A DNA stretch of 64,000 bases. Source: JACJYE01 sp964432875 (lineage in GTDB: Bacteria; Bacteroidota; Bacteroidia; Chitinophagales; Saprospiraceae). The stretch covers positions 15,673-79,672 of the forward strand of contig CAYSPJ010000008.1 in the NCBI GenBank assembly GCA_964432875.1, in the 5' to 3' direction. Positions within the stretch are counted from its first letter, which is position 1. The number at the start of each line of letters is the position of its first letter. The notes beneath the pieces are model-generated. The model did not search any database, was not told the DNA's origin, and was given only the letters and a program-made list of their open reading frames with translations. Below, in pieces: positions 23,800 to 32,793 of the stretch. The translations under genes were made by a program, and so were the position numbers.

Positions 23800-26568
23800 T
23801 CAGCATGAATCCACGCCGGTCAATACTCTCGCCCGGATGTTCATCGCGTCTTTGACTACCGCTTGTGCCGCAACCAGGCGAGCGATTGGCACGCGGAAGG
23901 GCGAGCAGCTCACGTAGTCCAGGCCGGCTTGGTGGAAAAACTCGATAGAAGCCGGGTCGCCGCCATGTTCGCCGCAGACTCCCATCATCAGGCCGGGCTT
24001 GGTTTGGTGACCGCGCTCCACAGCCATCTTCACCAGCTGGCCGACGCCATCCTGGTCGATGGTCTGGAAGGGATCAGCATGCAGGATGCCCTTCTCCAGA
24101 TAAATCGGCAGGAACTTGCTGACGTCATCGCGGGAGAAGCCCAAAGCCATCTGCGTGAGGTCGTTGGTACCAAAGGAGAAGAAATCAGCACACTTAGCCA
24201 GGCTATCAGCTACCAGCGCCGCGCGCGGCACTTCGATCATCGAACCGATTTTGACCTCGATGGAATCCCCTCTTTCGCGGAATACCTGCTGCGCTACCTC
24301 GCGGATGTAATCGCGTTGCATTTTCAGCTCATTGCCCACGGTAGTAAGCGGGATCATGATTTCAGGGTCGACTTTGATGCCCTTGGCTTTCAGGTTGAGC
24401 GCAGCCTCCAGGATGGCGCGCACCTGCATGGCCGATATCTCGGGATAAGTATTGGCCAGGCGGCAGCCGCGGTGCCCCAGCATGGGGTTCACCTCCTGCA
24501 GCTCTTCAATATGTTCTTTGACGCGCTCTACCGATATGCCCATATCATCGGCCATAAACTGGATGGCTTCTTCGGTAGTGGGCAGGAACTCGTGCAGCGG
24601 CGGGTCGAGCAGGCGGATAGTCACCGGCAGGCCTTCCATGGCAGCCAGCAGGCCTTCAAAATCCTCGCGCTGGTATGGCAACAGCTTAGCCAGCGCTTCC
24701 TTGCGCCCAGCTTCGTCTTCAGCCAGGATCATTTCGCGCACCGCGATGATGCGGTCGCCCTGGAAGAACATGTGTTCGGTACGGCACAGTCCAATGCCAG
24801 TGGCGCCAAAGTTGCGGGCAGCGACGGCATCTTCCGGTGTATCCGCATTGGCACGCACGCTCAGGCGGGCGTAGCGGTCGGATAAATCCATCAGCCTGCC
24901 AAAGTCGCCGCTGAGAGCGACCTCACGAGTGGCGACTTTGCCTTCAAACACCTGTCCAGTAGTACCGTTAAGGGATATCCAGTCGCCTTCCCGGAAAGAG
25001 GTACCGTTAGTGTTGATCGTCTTGGTATTGTAGTCGATAAACAGGGTACCAGCACCAGAGACACAGCACTTGCCCATGCCCCGAGCCACTACGGCGGCAT
25101 GTGAAGTCATACCGCCTCGGCTGGTGAGTATCCCCTTGGCATGATCCATGCCCTGGATGTCTTCAGGAGAGGTTTCTTTGCGCACCAAAATCACGTCTTT
25201 GCCTTTGCTCGCCCACTCGACCGCATCTTCGGCGAAGAAGACGATCTGACCGGTGGCGGCACCGGGCGAAGCCGGCAATCCACGGGCAATCTCCCGGGCT
25301 TTGGCGGCGGCTTCGGGGTCGAATACAGGGTGTAATAGCTCATCTAGTTTTCCGGGTTCGATGCGTAGAAGGGCTTCTTTGTCGTTGAGCATGCCTTCGT
25401 CCATCATTTCAATAGCGATGCGCACCATGGCCTGGCCAGTGCGTTTGCCATTGCGGGTCTGCAACAACCAGAGTTTGCCTTCTTCGATGGTAAATTCCAG
25501 ATCCTGCATATCTTTATAGTGGTCTTCCAGTTTCTGCTGGATTTCATCCAATTCATAATACAGGCCAGGCATGGCTTCCTCCAGTGAGGGGTAATGCTGC
25601 CGACGCTCTTCTTCGGAAACACCAGCTAGTTTCGCCCAGCGCTCCGAGCCTTCGCGGGTCACCTGCTGTGGCGTGCGAGTACCCGCTACAACATCTTCAC
25701 CCTGGGCGTTGATGAGGTATTCGCCGGTAAATACGTCCTCTCCGGTTGCGGGGTCGCGGGTAAAAGCTACACCAGTAGCGGAGGTATCGCCCATATTGCC
25801 AAACACCATGACTTGCACGTTGACGGCCGTACCCCAGTCGGCGGGTATACCATTGAGGGCGCGGTAGTGGATGGCGCGGTTGTTCATCCAGCTGTCAAAA
25901 ACAGCGGTGATGCTGCCCCAGAGTTGTTCCCAGGGGTCTTGCGGGAAAGCCCTGCCGGTGCGTTTTTCAATCAAAACGCTAAAGCGGCGGCAAAGCTCGA
26001 CGAGGTCATCTTTCGACAACTCGGTATCCACTTCTACGCCCTTTTCTTCTTTGAGCTCGTCCAGCACCACCTCAAAGGGGTCATCGTCTTCCTTGTTTTC
26101 GGGTTTCAGCCCCATCACCACATCGCCATACATCTGCATGAAGCGGCGGTAGGAGTCCCAAGCTGCGCGTGCGTTGCCTGTTTTTTGGGCAAAGCCCTCC
26201 ACTACGGCATCGTTCATGCCCAGGTTGAGCACCGTATCCATCATGCCTGGCATGGAAGCGCGAGCGCCGGAGCGCACGGAGAGCAGCAGTGGGTTTTCCG
26301 GCAAGCCGAATATTTTACCAGTCTCTTGCTCCAACTGGCGTACTCCGGCCTGTACTTGGATATCAAGCAGCTGCAATACTTCTTTTTTGCCTTTTTTGTA
26401 ATAGTGGGTACAGGCTTCGGTGGTGATGGTAAAACCTGGAGGCACCGGTATGCCAAGCAAACTCATTTCCGCTAGATTGGCACCTTTGCCGCCTAGCAGT
26501 TCTTTCATCTTTGCATTGCCATCAGCTTTTTTGTTGCCAAAGGCATAAACGTACTTTACTTCATTCAT
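23800..26568 (-). CDS. ppdK: Pyruvate, phosphate dikinase
   Basis: 922 residues. The enzyme interconverts pyruvate, ATP and phosphate with phosphoenolpyruvate, AMP and pyrophosphate, at the junction of glycolysis and gluconeogenesis. The N-terminal ATP-grasp part has KMKELLGGKGANLAEMSLLG and GFTITTEAC, with SVRSGARASMPGMMDTVLNL and NMGDTSATGVAFTRDPATGE. The phosphohistidine domain has GGMTSHAAVVARGMGKCCVS with the catalytic His at about residue 490. The C-terminal PEP/pyruvate barrel has GTNDLTQMALGFSRDD and VCGEHGGDPAS. All key motifs are intact, and the length is slightly above the usual 870-900. It reads alone on the minus strand; TTAACTTTA, a weak -7-like box, lies at 26617-26625. Confidence 0.97.
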   Translation of the reverse strand: MNEVKYVYAFGNKKADGNAKMKELLGGKGANLAEMSLLGIPVPPGFTITTEACTHYYKKGKKEVLQLLDIQVQAGVRQLEQETGKIFGLPENPLLLSVRSGARASMPGMMDTVLNLGMNDAVVEGFAQKTGNARAAWDSYRRFMQMYGDVVMGLKPENKEDDDPFEVVLDELKEEKGVEVDTELSKDDLVELCRRFSVLIEKRTGRAFPQDPWEQLWGSITAVFDSWMNNRAIHYRALNGIPADWGTAVNVQVMVFGNMGDTSATGVAFTRDPATGEDVFTGEYLINAQGEDVVAGTRTPQQVTREGSERWAKLAGVSEEERRQHYPSLEEAMPGLYYELDEIQQKLEDHYKDMQDLEFTIEEGKLWLLQTRNGKRTGQAMVRIAIEMMDEGMLNDKEALLRIEPGKLDELLHPVFDPEAAAKAREIARGLPASPGAATGQIVFFAEDAVEWASKGKDVILVRKETSPEDIQGMDHAKGILTSRGGMTSHAAVVARGMGKCCVSGAGTLFIDYNTKTINTNGTSFREGDWISLNGTTGQVFEGKVATREVALSGDFGRLMDLSDRYARLSVRANADTPEDAVAARNFGATGIGLCRTEHMFFQGDRIIAVREMILAEDEAGRKEALAKLLPYQREDFEGLLAAMEGLPVTIRLLDPPLHEFLPTTEEAIQFMADDMGISVERVKEHIEELQEVNPMLGHRGCRLANTYPEISAMQVRAILEAALNLKAKGIKVDPEIMIPLTTVGNELKMQRDYIREVAQQVFRERGDSIEVKIGSMIEVPRAALVADSLAKCADFFSFGTNDLTQMALGFSRDDVSKFLPIYLEKGILHADPFQTIDQDGVGQLVKMAVERGHQTKPGLMMGVCGEHGGDPASIEFFHQAGLDYVSCSPFRVPIARLVAAQAVVKDAMNIRARVLTGVDSC

Positions 26569-26753
26569 GGCGAGGGAATTTTCCTACGGCAATATCGCCG
26601 GTTTTAAAAACTGGCTTAAAGTTAATACCACGGCAGCCGCCGCCGGAATGATATTCCTCAGCAGGAGGGCTAATATTAATCATCGGAGCGGATTATGGAT
26701 GGCCTCTGCCAGGGCGGCGTAGTGGCAAACCTAGCTAAAGGAAGCCCTTAAAA

Positions 26754-27476
26754 CTAAATCCTAAAACCCAACATATCTTCCATCCCGAAGCACCCCTGGC
26801 GGCCAGGGAGCCAATGAGCGGCCTGGAGCGCGCCCCGGGCAAAGCCTTCGCGGGAATAGGCCTCATGGCAGATGGTGATCGAATCCAAGGGTGAATCGTA
26901 GCGCACCTCATGGGTGCCCGGCACCTCCCCTTGGCGGATGGAGCGGATAAGCAGCTGCTCTTCGCTGGCCGGGGCTTCGTTGACCCACTCCTTTTTACCC
27001 GGGAGCTCCTCCATGATGGCCTGTGCCAGGGTGATGGCTGTGCCGCTGGGTGCGTCAATCTTGTGGATATGGTGGGTTTCTTGCAGCTCGGCCCCGTATT
27101 GGGGTTGGCTGCGCATCAGATGGGCCAGGTAGCGGTTCAAGGCGAAAAAGATATTGACCCCGATGCTGAAGTTGGAGGCGTAGAAGAAAGCCCCCTGATG
27201 CAGGCCGCACAACGCCTGTACTTCTCCCATGCGGCTGAGCCATCCAGTGGTGCCGCACACTACTGGTACGCCCGCTTCCAGGCAAAGCTGGATATTGCCA
27301 AACGCATGCTCCGGCCTACTGAACTCGATGGCAGCCTCGGCGGCCTTCAAATCCGCTGCGCCCAAACTGGCCGCCGCTCTGCTGTCCACCCGCAGCACGA
27401 TCTCATCTCCCGCCTCTAATGCCAAGTGCTCAATGGCTTTGCCCATTTTCCCGTATCCGAGCAGTGCGATTTTCAT
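26754..27476 (-). CDS. dapB: 4-hydroxy-tetrahydrodipicolinate reductase
   Basis: 240 residues, the usual size. It catalyses the NAD(P)H-dependent step of lysine and meso-diaminopimelate synthesis after DapA. The N-terminal Rossmann motif is LLGYGKMGKAIE (residues 4-15). The substrate-binding and catalytic region ETHHIHKIDAPSGTAITLAQ is intact with its His-His pair, Lys and SGTA. ASNFSIGVNIFF and the C-terminal AALQAAHWLPGRQGCFGMED also fit DapB. A GTTGWL stretch replaces the common GTTG hydride-site phrase and is normal. It is not in a lysine operon here; its neighbours are ppdK downstream and mutS upstream, both on the same strand with gaps of about 185-190 nt. Confidence 0.96.
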   Translation of the reverse strand: MKIALLGYGKMGKAIEHLALEAGDEIVLRVDSRAAASLGAADLKAAEAAIEFSRPEHAFGNIQLCLEAGVPVVCGTTGWLSRMGEVQALCGLHQGAFFYASNFSIGVNIFFALNRYLAHLMRSQPQYGAELQETHHIHKIDAPSGTAITLAQAIMEELPGKKEWVNEAPASEEQLLIRSIRQGEVPGTHEVRYDSPLDSITICHEAYSREGFARGALQAAHWLPGRQGCFGMEDMLGFRI

Positions 27477-27633
27477 AAATGTGCTTGAAAAAAATAAATT
27501 AAAACATGTGACTCAAGTTTAAATCTGCGTCTTAAAGTTAACCCCCACCTCCCCAAAAAACAGGACTCCAAAACACGCTTGCCCCCCTCCCAACAAACCA
27601 AGGCTCTAATTTACACGAATAAGCACGTGATTT

Positions 27634-27665
27634 GCGGCTCTGCACTTTTAGCAGGGCCGTTTTTT
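27634..27665 (+). terminator. Orphan plus-strand terminator between dapB and mutS
   Basis: A 9-bp stem, CGGCTCTGC (27635-27643) with GCAGGGCCG (27651-27659), one U-G pair on the plus strand, 7-nt loop, then six Ts. Both flanking genes are on the minus strand, and there is no T tract on that side, so it appears to end an unseen plus-strand transcript. Confidence 0.65.
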
Positions 27666-27667
27666 CT

Positions 27668-30322
27668 CTAGCTATTTTCTTCCAGCAGTTTTTTCAGCTC
27701 GTTGAGTTTCATCATACATTCGATCGGCGTCATATTATTGAGGTTGAGGTCGAGCAGCTCAGCTTTGAGTTTGCCCACGGTGGGATCAGCCGCCTCGAAA
27801 ATACTTAGCTGCATGGCAGTGGTAGAGATAGAGCGGGTATCTGGCTTAGCCGCCTTAGCGCCCCCCTCCTTTTGCCCGGCTTCGCTGGCGATGGATTTTT
27901 GCTCCAGTTGAGCCAGGATATCTTCCGCCCTTTCAACGATGGTGCGGGGCATCCCCGCCATCTTGGCCACGTGGATGCCAAAGCTATGCTCGCTGCCGCC
28001 CGGCACCAACTTGCGCAGAAAAATCACCTTTTGACCCACCTCGCGAGTCGCCACGTGATAGTTTTTGATGCGGGGGAATTTATTGGCCAGTTCATTCAGC
28101 TCATGGTAATGGGTCGCAAACAGGGTTTTGGCCCGGGCTATATTATTATGGTGTAAATATTCCGCAATAGACCAGGCGATGGATATACCGTCGTAGGTAG
28201 CCGTACCCCGCCCGATTTCATCCAGAAGGATGAGGCTGCGGTCAGAGATATTATTCATGATATTGGCCGTTTCATTCATTTCGACCATAAAAGTAGATTC
28301 GCCCAAGGAGATGTTGTCGGAAGCACCGACCCGGGTGAAGACCTTGTCTACCAAACCCAACTTAGCACTGGCTGCTGGCACAAAGGATCCCATTTGTGCC
28401 ATGAGGCAGATGAGGGCCGTCTGGCGCAGCAGCGCCGATTTACCCGACATGTTGGGCCCGGTAATCATGAGGATTTGCTGGCTGTCGTTGTCGAGATAAA
28501 CATCGTTGGGTACGAACTCCTCGCCCAACGGCAGTTGCTGCTCGATGACGGGGTGGCGCCCGCCTTTGATATCGATTGCCAATGATTCGTCAAGATCGGG
28601 GCGGATATAGTTGTTTTTCCGGGCCGCCTTGGCGAAGGACAGCAGGCAGTCCAGCCGGGCAATCAGGCTGGCATTATGCTGGATCGGCTCGATATAGTCC
28701 GACAGATCGAGCACTAACTGTTCGAAGAGTTGCTCTTCCAGGAGCAACACTTTCTCTTCGGCGCCCAGGATTTTGGCCTCCAGTTGTTTTAGCTCCTCCG
28801 TGATATAGCGCTCGGCATTGGTCAGAGTCTGCTTGCGCGTCCATTCCGGAGGTACTACATTTTTGTATTTATTGGTCACCTCCAGATAATAACCGAACAC
28901 GTTGTTGAAGCCGATTTTCAGGCTGGAGATGCCGGTGCGCTGTGCCTCGGCCTGCTGAATGCCCAGAAGCAGGTCTTTGCTATTGTTGATGATGGCGCGC
29001 AGTTCGTCCAATTCAGCGTGGAATCCATCCGCGATGACGCCCCCTTTAGCGAGGTTGACCGGGGGGTCTTCGACAACTTGGTTGGCGATGCGCTCTTTGA
29101 GTAGTTGACAGGGGTTCAGCCCCTCCCCTATTTTGCAGAGTTCGGCATTTTCGCTAGCCTGCAGCAGCTCCTTCAGGGGGCCCATGATGCCCAGTGCTTT
29201 TTTAATCTGCACGATTTCCCGGGGATTGATTTTCCCCAGTGGCGCTTTGGAAATGAGGCGCTCCAGGTCGCCAATCTGCTGAAGGTATTGCTCCAATTCA
29301 TTACTCAAGGCGGTATGTTCCAGGAAGTGAGTCACCACATCAAGGCGGCTATTGATGGGGCCCAGTTTCTTCAACGGCAAAACCACCCACTTTTTCAACA
29401 TGCGCCCCCCCATCGGCGAGAGCGTGTAGTCTAAAACTTTGATGAGAGGCACGCCACTTTCGTGATTGCTATAAAGCAACTCCAGGTTGCGGATGGTGAA
29501 GCGGTCGAGCCAAACGTAACGGTCGGGCTGGATGCGGCTGAGCGCATTGACGTGGCGGAGGTTTTTGTTTTCAATGGTTGCCAGGTAATGCAATACCGCC
29601 CCGGCGGCCACCTGTGCCATAGCCATCTCTTCTACCCCATAGCCTTTCAGGTTGGGCACCTCAAAATGTTGCAGCAGCTTTTCCCGGGCATAGTCGAAAG
29701 TATAGACCCATTCATCCAGCGAAAAAGTATAAAATTTATCGCCAAAAGTCTGCTCAAAATCTTTGCGCTTATCTTTGGAAAAGATGATTTCGGAAGGCTT
29801 AAAGCTCTGGAAGAGTTTGTCGGCATAAGCCAATGAGCCTTCGCACAGGAGGAATTCACCGGTAGAGATATCTAAAAAAGCCAGGCCTGCCTGGTTTTTC
29901 CCACCCAGGAAGATAGAAGCCAGGTAGTTATTTTCCTTATGATTGAGCAGTTTATCGTCAACGGCTACGCCTGGAGTGACGACCTCCGTCACTCCCCGGC
30001 GCACGATTTTCTTTTGTGGGTCGGGTTTCTCCAATTGTTCGCAGATAGCGACGCGATAGCCAGCCCGGACCAGGCGCGGCATGTACATATCCATAGAATG
30101 GTGAGGGAAGCCGGCGAGCTCGATATCGCTGCCGCCATTATTGCGCCGGGTGAGCACGATGCCCAACACCTGAGCAGTAGTGATGGCGTCTTGCCCGAAG
30201 GTCTCGTAGAAATCGCCGATCCTAAACAGCAAGATTGCATCGGGATACTTGGCTTTCACCTTAAAATACTGACGCATCAGGGGCGTCTCTTTTTCGCTGT
30301 TGCTTTTCGTAGTGTTTGCCAA
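27668..30322 (-). CDS. mutS: DNA mismatch repair protein MutS
   Basis: 884 residues, full length. The mismatch-reading Phe-x-Glu is in RIGDFYETFGQDA near residue 38. The ATPase has Walker A GPNMSGKSALLRQ near residue 620, then the signature STFMVEMNETANIMNN, Walker B LILLDEIGRGTATYDGISIA, and FATHYHEL. The C-terminal segment ends in a helical tail. MutS binds mismatches and recruits MutL; mutL is not in the window. The start codon appears to be TTG (30320-30322), giving MANTTKSNSEKETPLMRQYF; the first ATG is codon 16, which would begin inside the conserved TP-MMxQY segment, so TTG is preferred. A complete promoter lies directly upstream. Confidence 0.97.
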   Translation of the reverse strand: MANTTKSNSEKETPLMRQYFKVKAKYPDAILLFRIGDFYETFGQDAITTAQVLGIVLTRRNNGGSDIELAGFPHHSMDMYMPRLVRAGYRVAICEQLEKPDPQKKIVRRGVTEVVTPGVAVDDKLLNHKENNYLASIFLGGKNQAGLAFLDISTGEFLLCEGSLAYADKLFQSFKPSEIIFSKDKRKDFEQTFGDKFYTFSLDEWVYTFDYAREKLLQHFEVPNLKGYGVEEMAMAQVAAGAVLHYLATIENKNLRHVNALSRIQPDRYVWLDRFTIRNLELLYSNHESGVPLIKVLDYTLSPMGGRMLKKWVVLPLKKLGPINSRLDVVTHFLEHTALSNELEQYLQQIGDLERLISKAPLGKINPREIVQIKKALGIMGPLKELLQASENAELCKIGEGLNPCQLLKERIANQVVEDPPVNLAKGGVIADGFHAELDELRAIINNSKDLLLGIQQAEAQRTGISSLKIGFNNVFGYYLEVTNKYKNVVPPEWTRKQTLTNAERYITEELKQLEAKILGAEEKVLLLEEQLFEQLVLDLSDYIEPIQHNASLIARLDCLLSFAKAARKNNYIRPDLDESLAIDIKGGRHPVIEQQLPLGEEFVPNDVYLDNDSQQILMITGPNMSGKSALLRQTALICLMAQMGSFVPAASAKLGLVDKVFTRVGASDNISLGESTFMVEMNETANIMNNISDRSLILLDEIGRGTATYDGISIAWSIAEYLHHNNIARAKTLFATHYHELNELANKFPRIKNYHVATREVGQKVIFLRKLVPGGSEHSFGIHVAKMAGMPRTIVERAEDILAQLEQKSIASEAGQKEGGAKAAKPDTRSISTTAMQLSIFEAADPTVGKLKAELLDLNLNNMTPIECMMKLNELKKLLEENS

Positions 30323-30352
30323 TTTGGATGTGTTTTTTTACGGCTTGACGAA

Positions 30353-30382
30353 CAAAGATAAGCCTATTCCCGGAAATTCAAA
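30353..30382 (-). promoter_or_regulatory. Bacteroidota promoter for mutS
   Basis: On the minus strand TTTG (30379-30382), an 18-nt spacer and TATCTTTG (30353-30360) match the Bacteroidota consensus fully. Transcription would start near 30346, about 24 nt before the TTG start codon, which supports that start. Confidence 0.7.
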
Positions 30383-30484
30383 AATGGAGCAGACGGCCCC
30401 AAACCTGATTTTTTTCAAAAGCATAGCGCTCCATTGCCAAATTTCCTTATTTTGCCGAAGTTTCATGGCTAAAACAAAACGAAA

Positions 30485-32287
30485 ATGAACCTTACTACTT
30501 TAGACTGGTCCATCATCGGCATTTACTTTTTCATCACCCTGGCCTTCGGCTTATGGGCATCCCGCTCGGCAGGCAAAAACATGCAAGAGTTTTTCCTCTC
30601 GGGCCGCAATATGCCCTGGTGGCTGCTGGGTGTCTCCATGGTGGCTACCACTTTCTCGGCAGATACCCCCAACCTGGTGACTGGCTTCGTACGTGAGAGC
30701 GGCGTGGCGAAAAACTGGGGCTGGTGGGCCTTCCTGCTCACCGGTATGATGACCGTATTCATCTATGCCAAACTCTGGCGGCGCGCGCGTATCCTGACGG
30801 ATATCGAGTTTTACGAACTGCGCTACAGCGGTTGGGCCGCCGCTTTCCTGCGCGGATTCCGCGCCTTATACCTGGGCCTTATTTTCAACGTGCTGGTGAT
30901 GGGCGCGGTTTCCCTGGCCGCCATCAAGTTTGGAGCGATCATGCTGGGCTGGCCCGGCTGGCAGACTTTGCTCATCGCCGGCTCGATTACCTTAGCATAT
31001 AGTGCTTTCGGCGGGCTTAGGGCAGTCATCGTCACCGATTTTGTCCAATTCACCATCGCGATGGTCGGGTCCATCTGGGCAGCAGTTTACCTGCTCAACC
31101 TGGAAGAAGTAGGCGGGCTAAGCAATCTGCTGGCCCGGGTAGAGGTACAGGGCCGCCTGGATATGATACCCGACCTGAGCGACCCCAATGTCTGGATCCC
31201 CTTGTTGCTGGTACCCTTAGCGGTGCAATGGTGGGCCAGCTATTACCCCGGCGCCGAGCCTGGCGGCGGCGGCTATATCGCCCAACGCATGTTCTCGGCT
31301 AAAAACGAGCGCAATGCCATTGGTGCCACCCTCTTGTTCAACATCGCCCATTACGCCCTGCGCCCTTGGCCCTGGATCCTGATCGCCCTGGCTTCGCTGG
31401 TCGTTTTCCCAGAATTGAAAGACATCCAGAGTGCTTTCCCCAGCCTCACTGATAGCAAACTCGGCCATGATGTCGCTTACCCCGCGATGCTCACCAAGCT
31501 CCCCTCTGGCCTGCTGGGGCTGGTCGCCGCTTCGCTGATCGCCGCTTTCATGTCAACGATGTCTACTCAGATTAACCTCGGCGCATCTTATCTGGTCAAC
31601 GACTTTTACCAACGCTTCCTGAAGCCCGATGCTAGTGAAAGCGAACTAGTGCTGGCAGGCCGCCTGTTCACGGCGCTTTCGATGGTGCTGGGTATCGCGC
31701 TGGGCCTCTTACTCACTGATGCGACCCAAGCATTCAACCTGCTGCTGCTACTCGGGGCAGGTACTGGCTTGCTCTACATCTTGCGCTGGTTCTGGTGGCG
31801 CATCAATGCCTACACTGAAATCATCGCCCTGGTGGCTTCGCTCATCATCGCTTCTTACTTCACTTTTATCCACGACAAGACCGGCTTCTTACCGCTGGAA
31901 GATTGGCAAAAAATCGTCATCGGTGCCGTGCTGACTACGCTGACCTGGCTAGTTTCTGTTTTCATCACCCCGGAAACTGACCACGCCAAGCTGATCGATT
32001 TCTACCGCCGCATCAAGCCGGGCGGGCCAGGCTGGGACAAGGTGCTCAAGGAAGCCCATGCCAAAGGCATCGCCGTGGAGAAAGAAACCGGCCAGCTCCC
32101 TTTAGAAATCGCTTGTATGTTTATTGGCTGCATCGCGGTTTATGGCGCTTTGTTTGCTACTGGCTATTGGATTTACGGCCGCACCGGCCCCGCTATCATC
32201 AGTACGTTGCTCGCAGCAGGCGGCGCGACCTTCCTTTTCCTGGTTTGGGGTAGGCTGCGTACTCAGGAGGAAGAACTCATTTCCTGA
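30485..32287 (+). CDS. Sodium:solute symporter (SSS) family transporter
   Basis: 600 residues with about 13-14 hydrophobic segments. It opens MNLTTLDWSIIGIYFFITLA and has the SSS phrases SAGKNMQEFFLSGRNMPWWL, ATTFSADTPNLVTGFV, GGLRAVIVTDFVQFTIAMVG and LIAAFMSTMSTQINLGASYL. The last carries the serine/threonine Na-site pattern typical of the family. The C-terminal third has two further membrane segments and a cytoplasmic stretch with HAKLIDFYRRIKPGGPGWDK. Substrate specificity (sugar, amino acid or nucleoside) cannot be set from sequence; a Na+/glucose-type transporter is common in Bacteroidota. It is divergent from mutS across 162 nt and is followed by a ferredoxin gene with its own promoter. 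Confidence 0.92.
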   Translation: MNLTTLDWSIIGIYFFITLAFGLWASRSAGKNMQEFFLSGRNMPWWLLGVSMVATTFSADTPNLVTGFVRESGVAKNWGWWAFLLTGMMTVFIYAKLWRRARILTDIEFYELRYSGWAAAFLRGFRALYLGLIFNVLVMGAVSLAAIKFGAIMLGWPGWQTLLIAGSITLAYSAFGGLRAVIVTDFVQFTIAMVGSIWAAVYLLNLEEVGGLSNLLARVEVQGRLDMIPDLSDPNVWIPLLLVPLAVQWWASYYPGAEPGGGGYIAQRMFSAKNERNAIGATLLFNIAHYALRPWPWILIALASLVVFPELKDIQSAFPSLTDSKLGHDVAYPAMLTKLPSGLLGLVAASLIAAFMSTMSTQINLGASYLVNDFYQRFLKPDASESELVLAGRLFTALSMVLGIALGLLLTDATQAFNLLLLLGAGTGLLYILRWFWWRINAYTEIIALVASLIIASYFTFIHDKTGFLPLEDWQKIVIGAVLTTLTWLVSVFITPETDHAKLIDFYRRIKPGGPGWDKVLKEAHAKGIAVEKETGQLPLEIACMFIGCIAVYGALFATGYWIYGRTGPAIISTLLAAGGATFLFLVWGRLRTQEEELIS

Positions 32288-32315
32288 TTTTTTTTTATAT
32301 TAGGCTGCTCAACCT

Positions 32316-32323
32316 TATTTTTG
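32316..32323 (+). promoter_or_regulatory. Bacteroidota -7 element before the ferredoxin gene
   Basis: TATTTTTG fits TAnnTTTG and lies 54 nt before the ATG at 32378. The -33 region is a run of Ts without the G. Confidence 0.5.
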
Positions 32324-32377
32324 CCGCCTTAAACAACTATAATCACAGCTTGCTGTTAAAGGAAAAAAGACTGGACT

Positions 32378-32725
32378 ATGGCAATCATGATAACCGACGA
32401 GTGCATCAACTGCGGTGCCTGCGAACCGGAATGCCCCAACAACGCCATCTACGAAGGCGGCGTGCAATGGGCCATTGCTGATGGCACGGGGGTGAGTGGC
32501 AAATATCAGCTGGAAGATGGCAGGATGGTGAATGTCGATGCGGAACAATCCCCTGTCTCTGATGACTACTACTACATCGTGCCTGATAAATGTACTGAAT
32601 GTATGGGCTTCCACGAGGAGCCCCAATGCGCCGCAGTCTGCCCGGTGGACTGCTGCGTGCCCGACCCTGAGCGCGAGGAAACGGAAGAGGTACTGCTAGC
32701 GCGCAAGGAACGGCTTCATCTTTAG
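32378..32725 (+). CDS. 2[4Fe-4S] ferredoxin (dicluster)
   Basis: 115 residues. It binds two iron-sulfur clusters for low-potential electron transfer in the cytoplasm. The first cluster motif is CINCGACEPECPNNA (residues about 9-23). The second is CTECMGFHEEPQCAAVCP, with a long insertion between its second and third cysteines, followed by VDCC. This enlarged second motif resembles the YfhL / Allochromatium-type ferredoxins. A central acidic insert (about 30-65) and a C-terminal helix rich in Glu and Arg follow. The redox partner is unknown. The gene is separate from the symporter upstream and convergent with the class II ribonucleotide reductase gene, with a long hairpin between their stops. 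Confidence 0.93.
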   Translation: MAIMITDECINCGACEPECPNNAIYEGGVQWAIADGTGVSGKYQLEDGRMVNVDAEQSPVSDDYYYIVPDKCTECMGFHEEPQCAAVCPVDCCVPDPEREETEEVLLARKERLHL

Positions 32726-32733
32726 CTTATTGA

Positions 32734-32780
32734 GCAAGAGGCAAGGCTCGGCCATTTATATCGCCCCCCTTGCCTCTTGC
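32734..32780. terminator. Long-stem hairpin between convergent ferredoxin and nrdJ
   Basis: A perfect 13-bp stem (GCAAGAGGCAAGG with CCTTGCCTCTTGC) encloses a 21-nt loop, only 8 nt after one stop and 13 nt from the other. No T tract follows on either strand, so it is either a factor-dependent stop or an mRNA 3'-end protecting structure. Confidence 0.55.
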
Positions 32781-32793
32781 CACACTGGCTCCC

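Noticed and set aside
23863..24885. 340-codon open frame antisense to ppdK
   Set aside because: The sense gene has every catalytic motif of pyruvate phosphate dikinase. Long antisense frames are common in GC-rich genes lacking certain codons.
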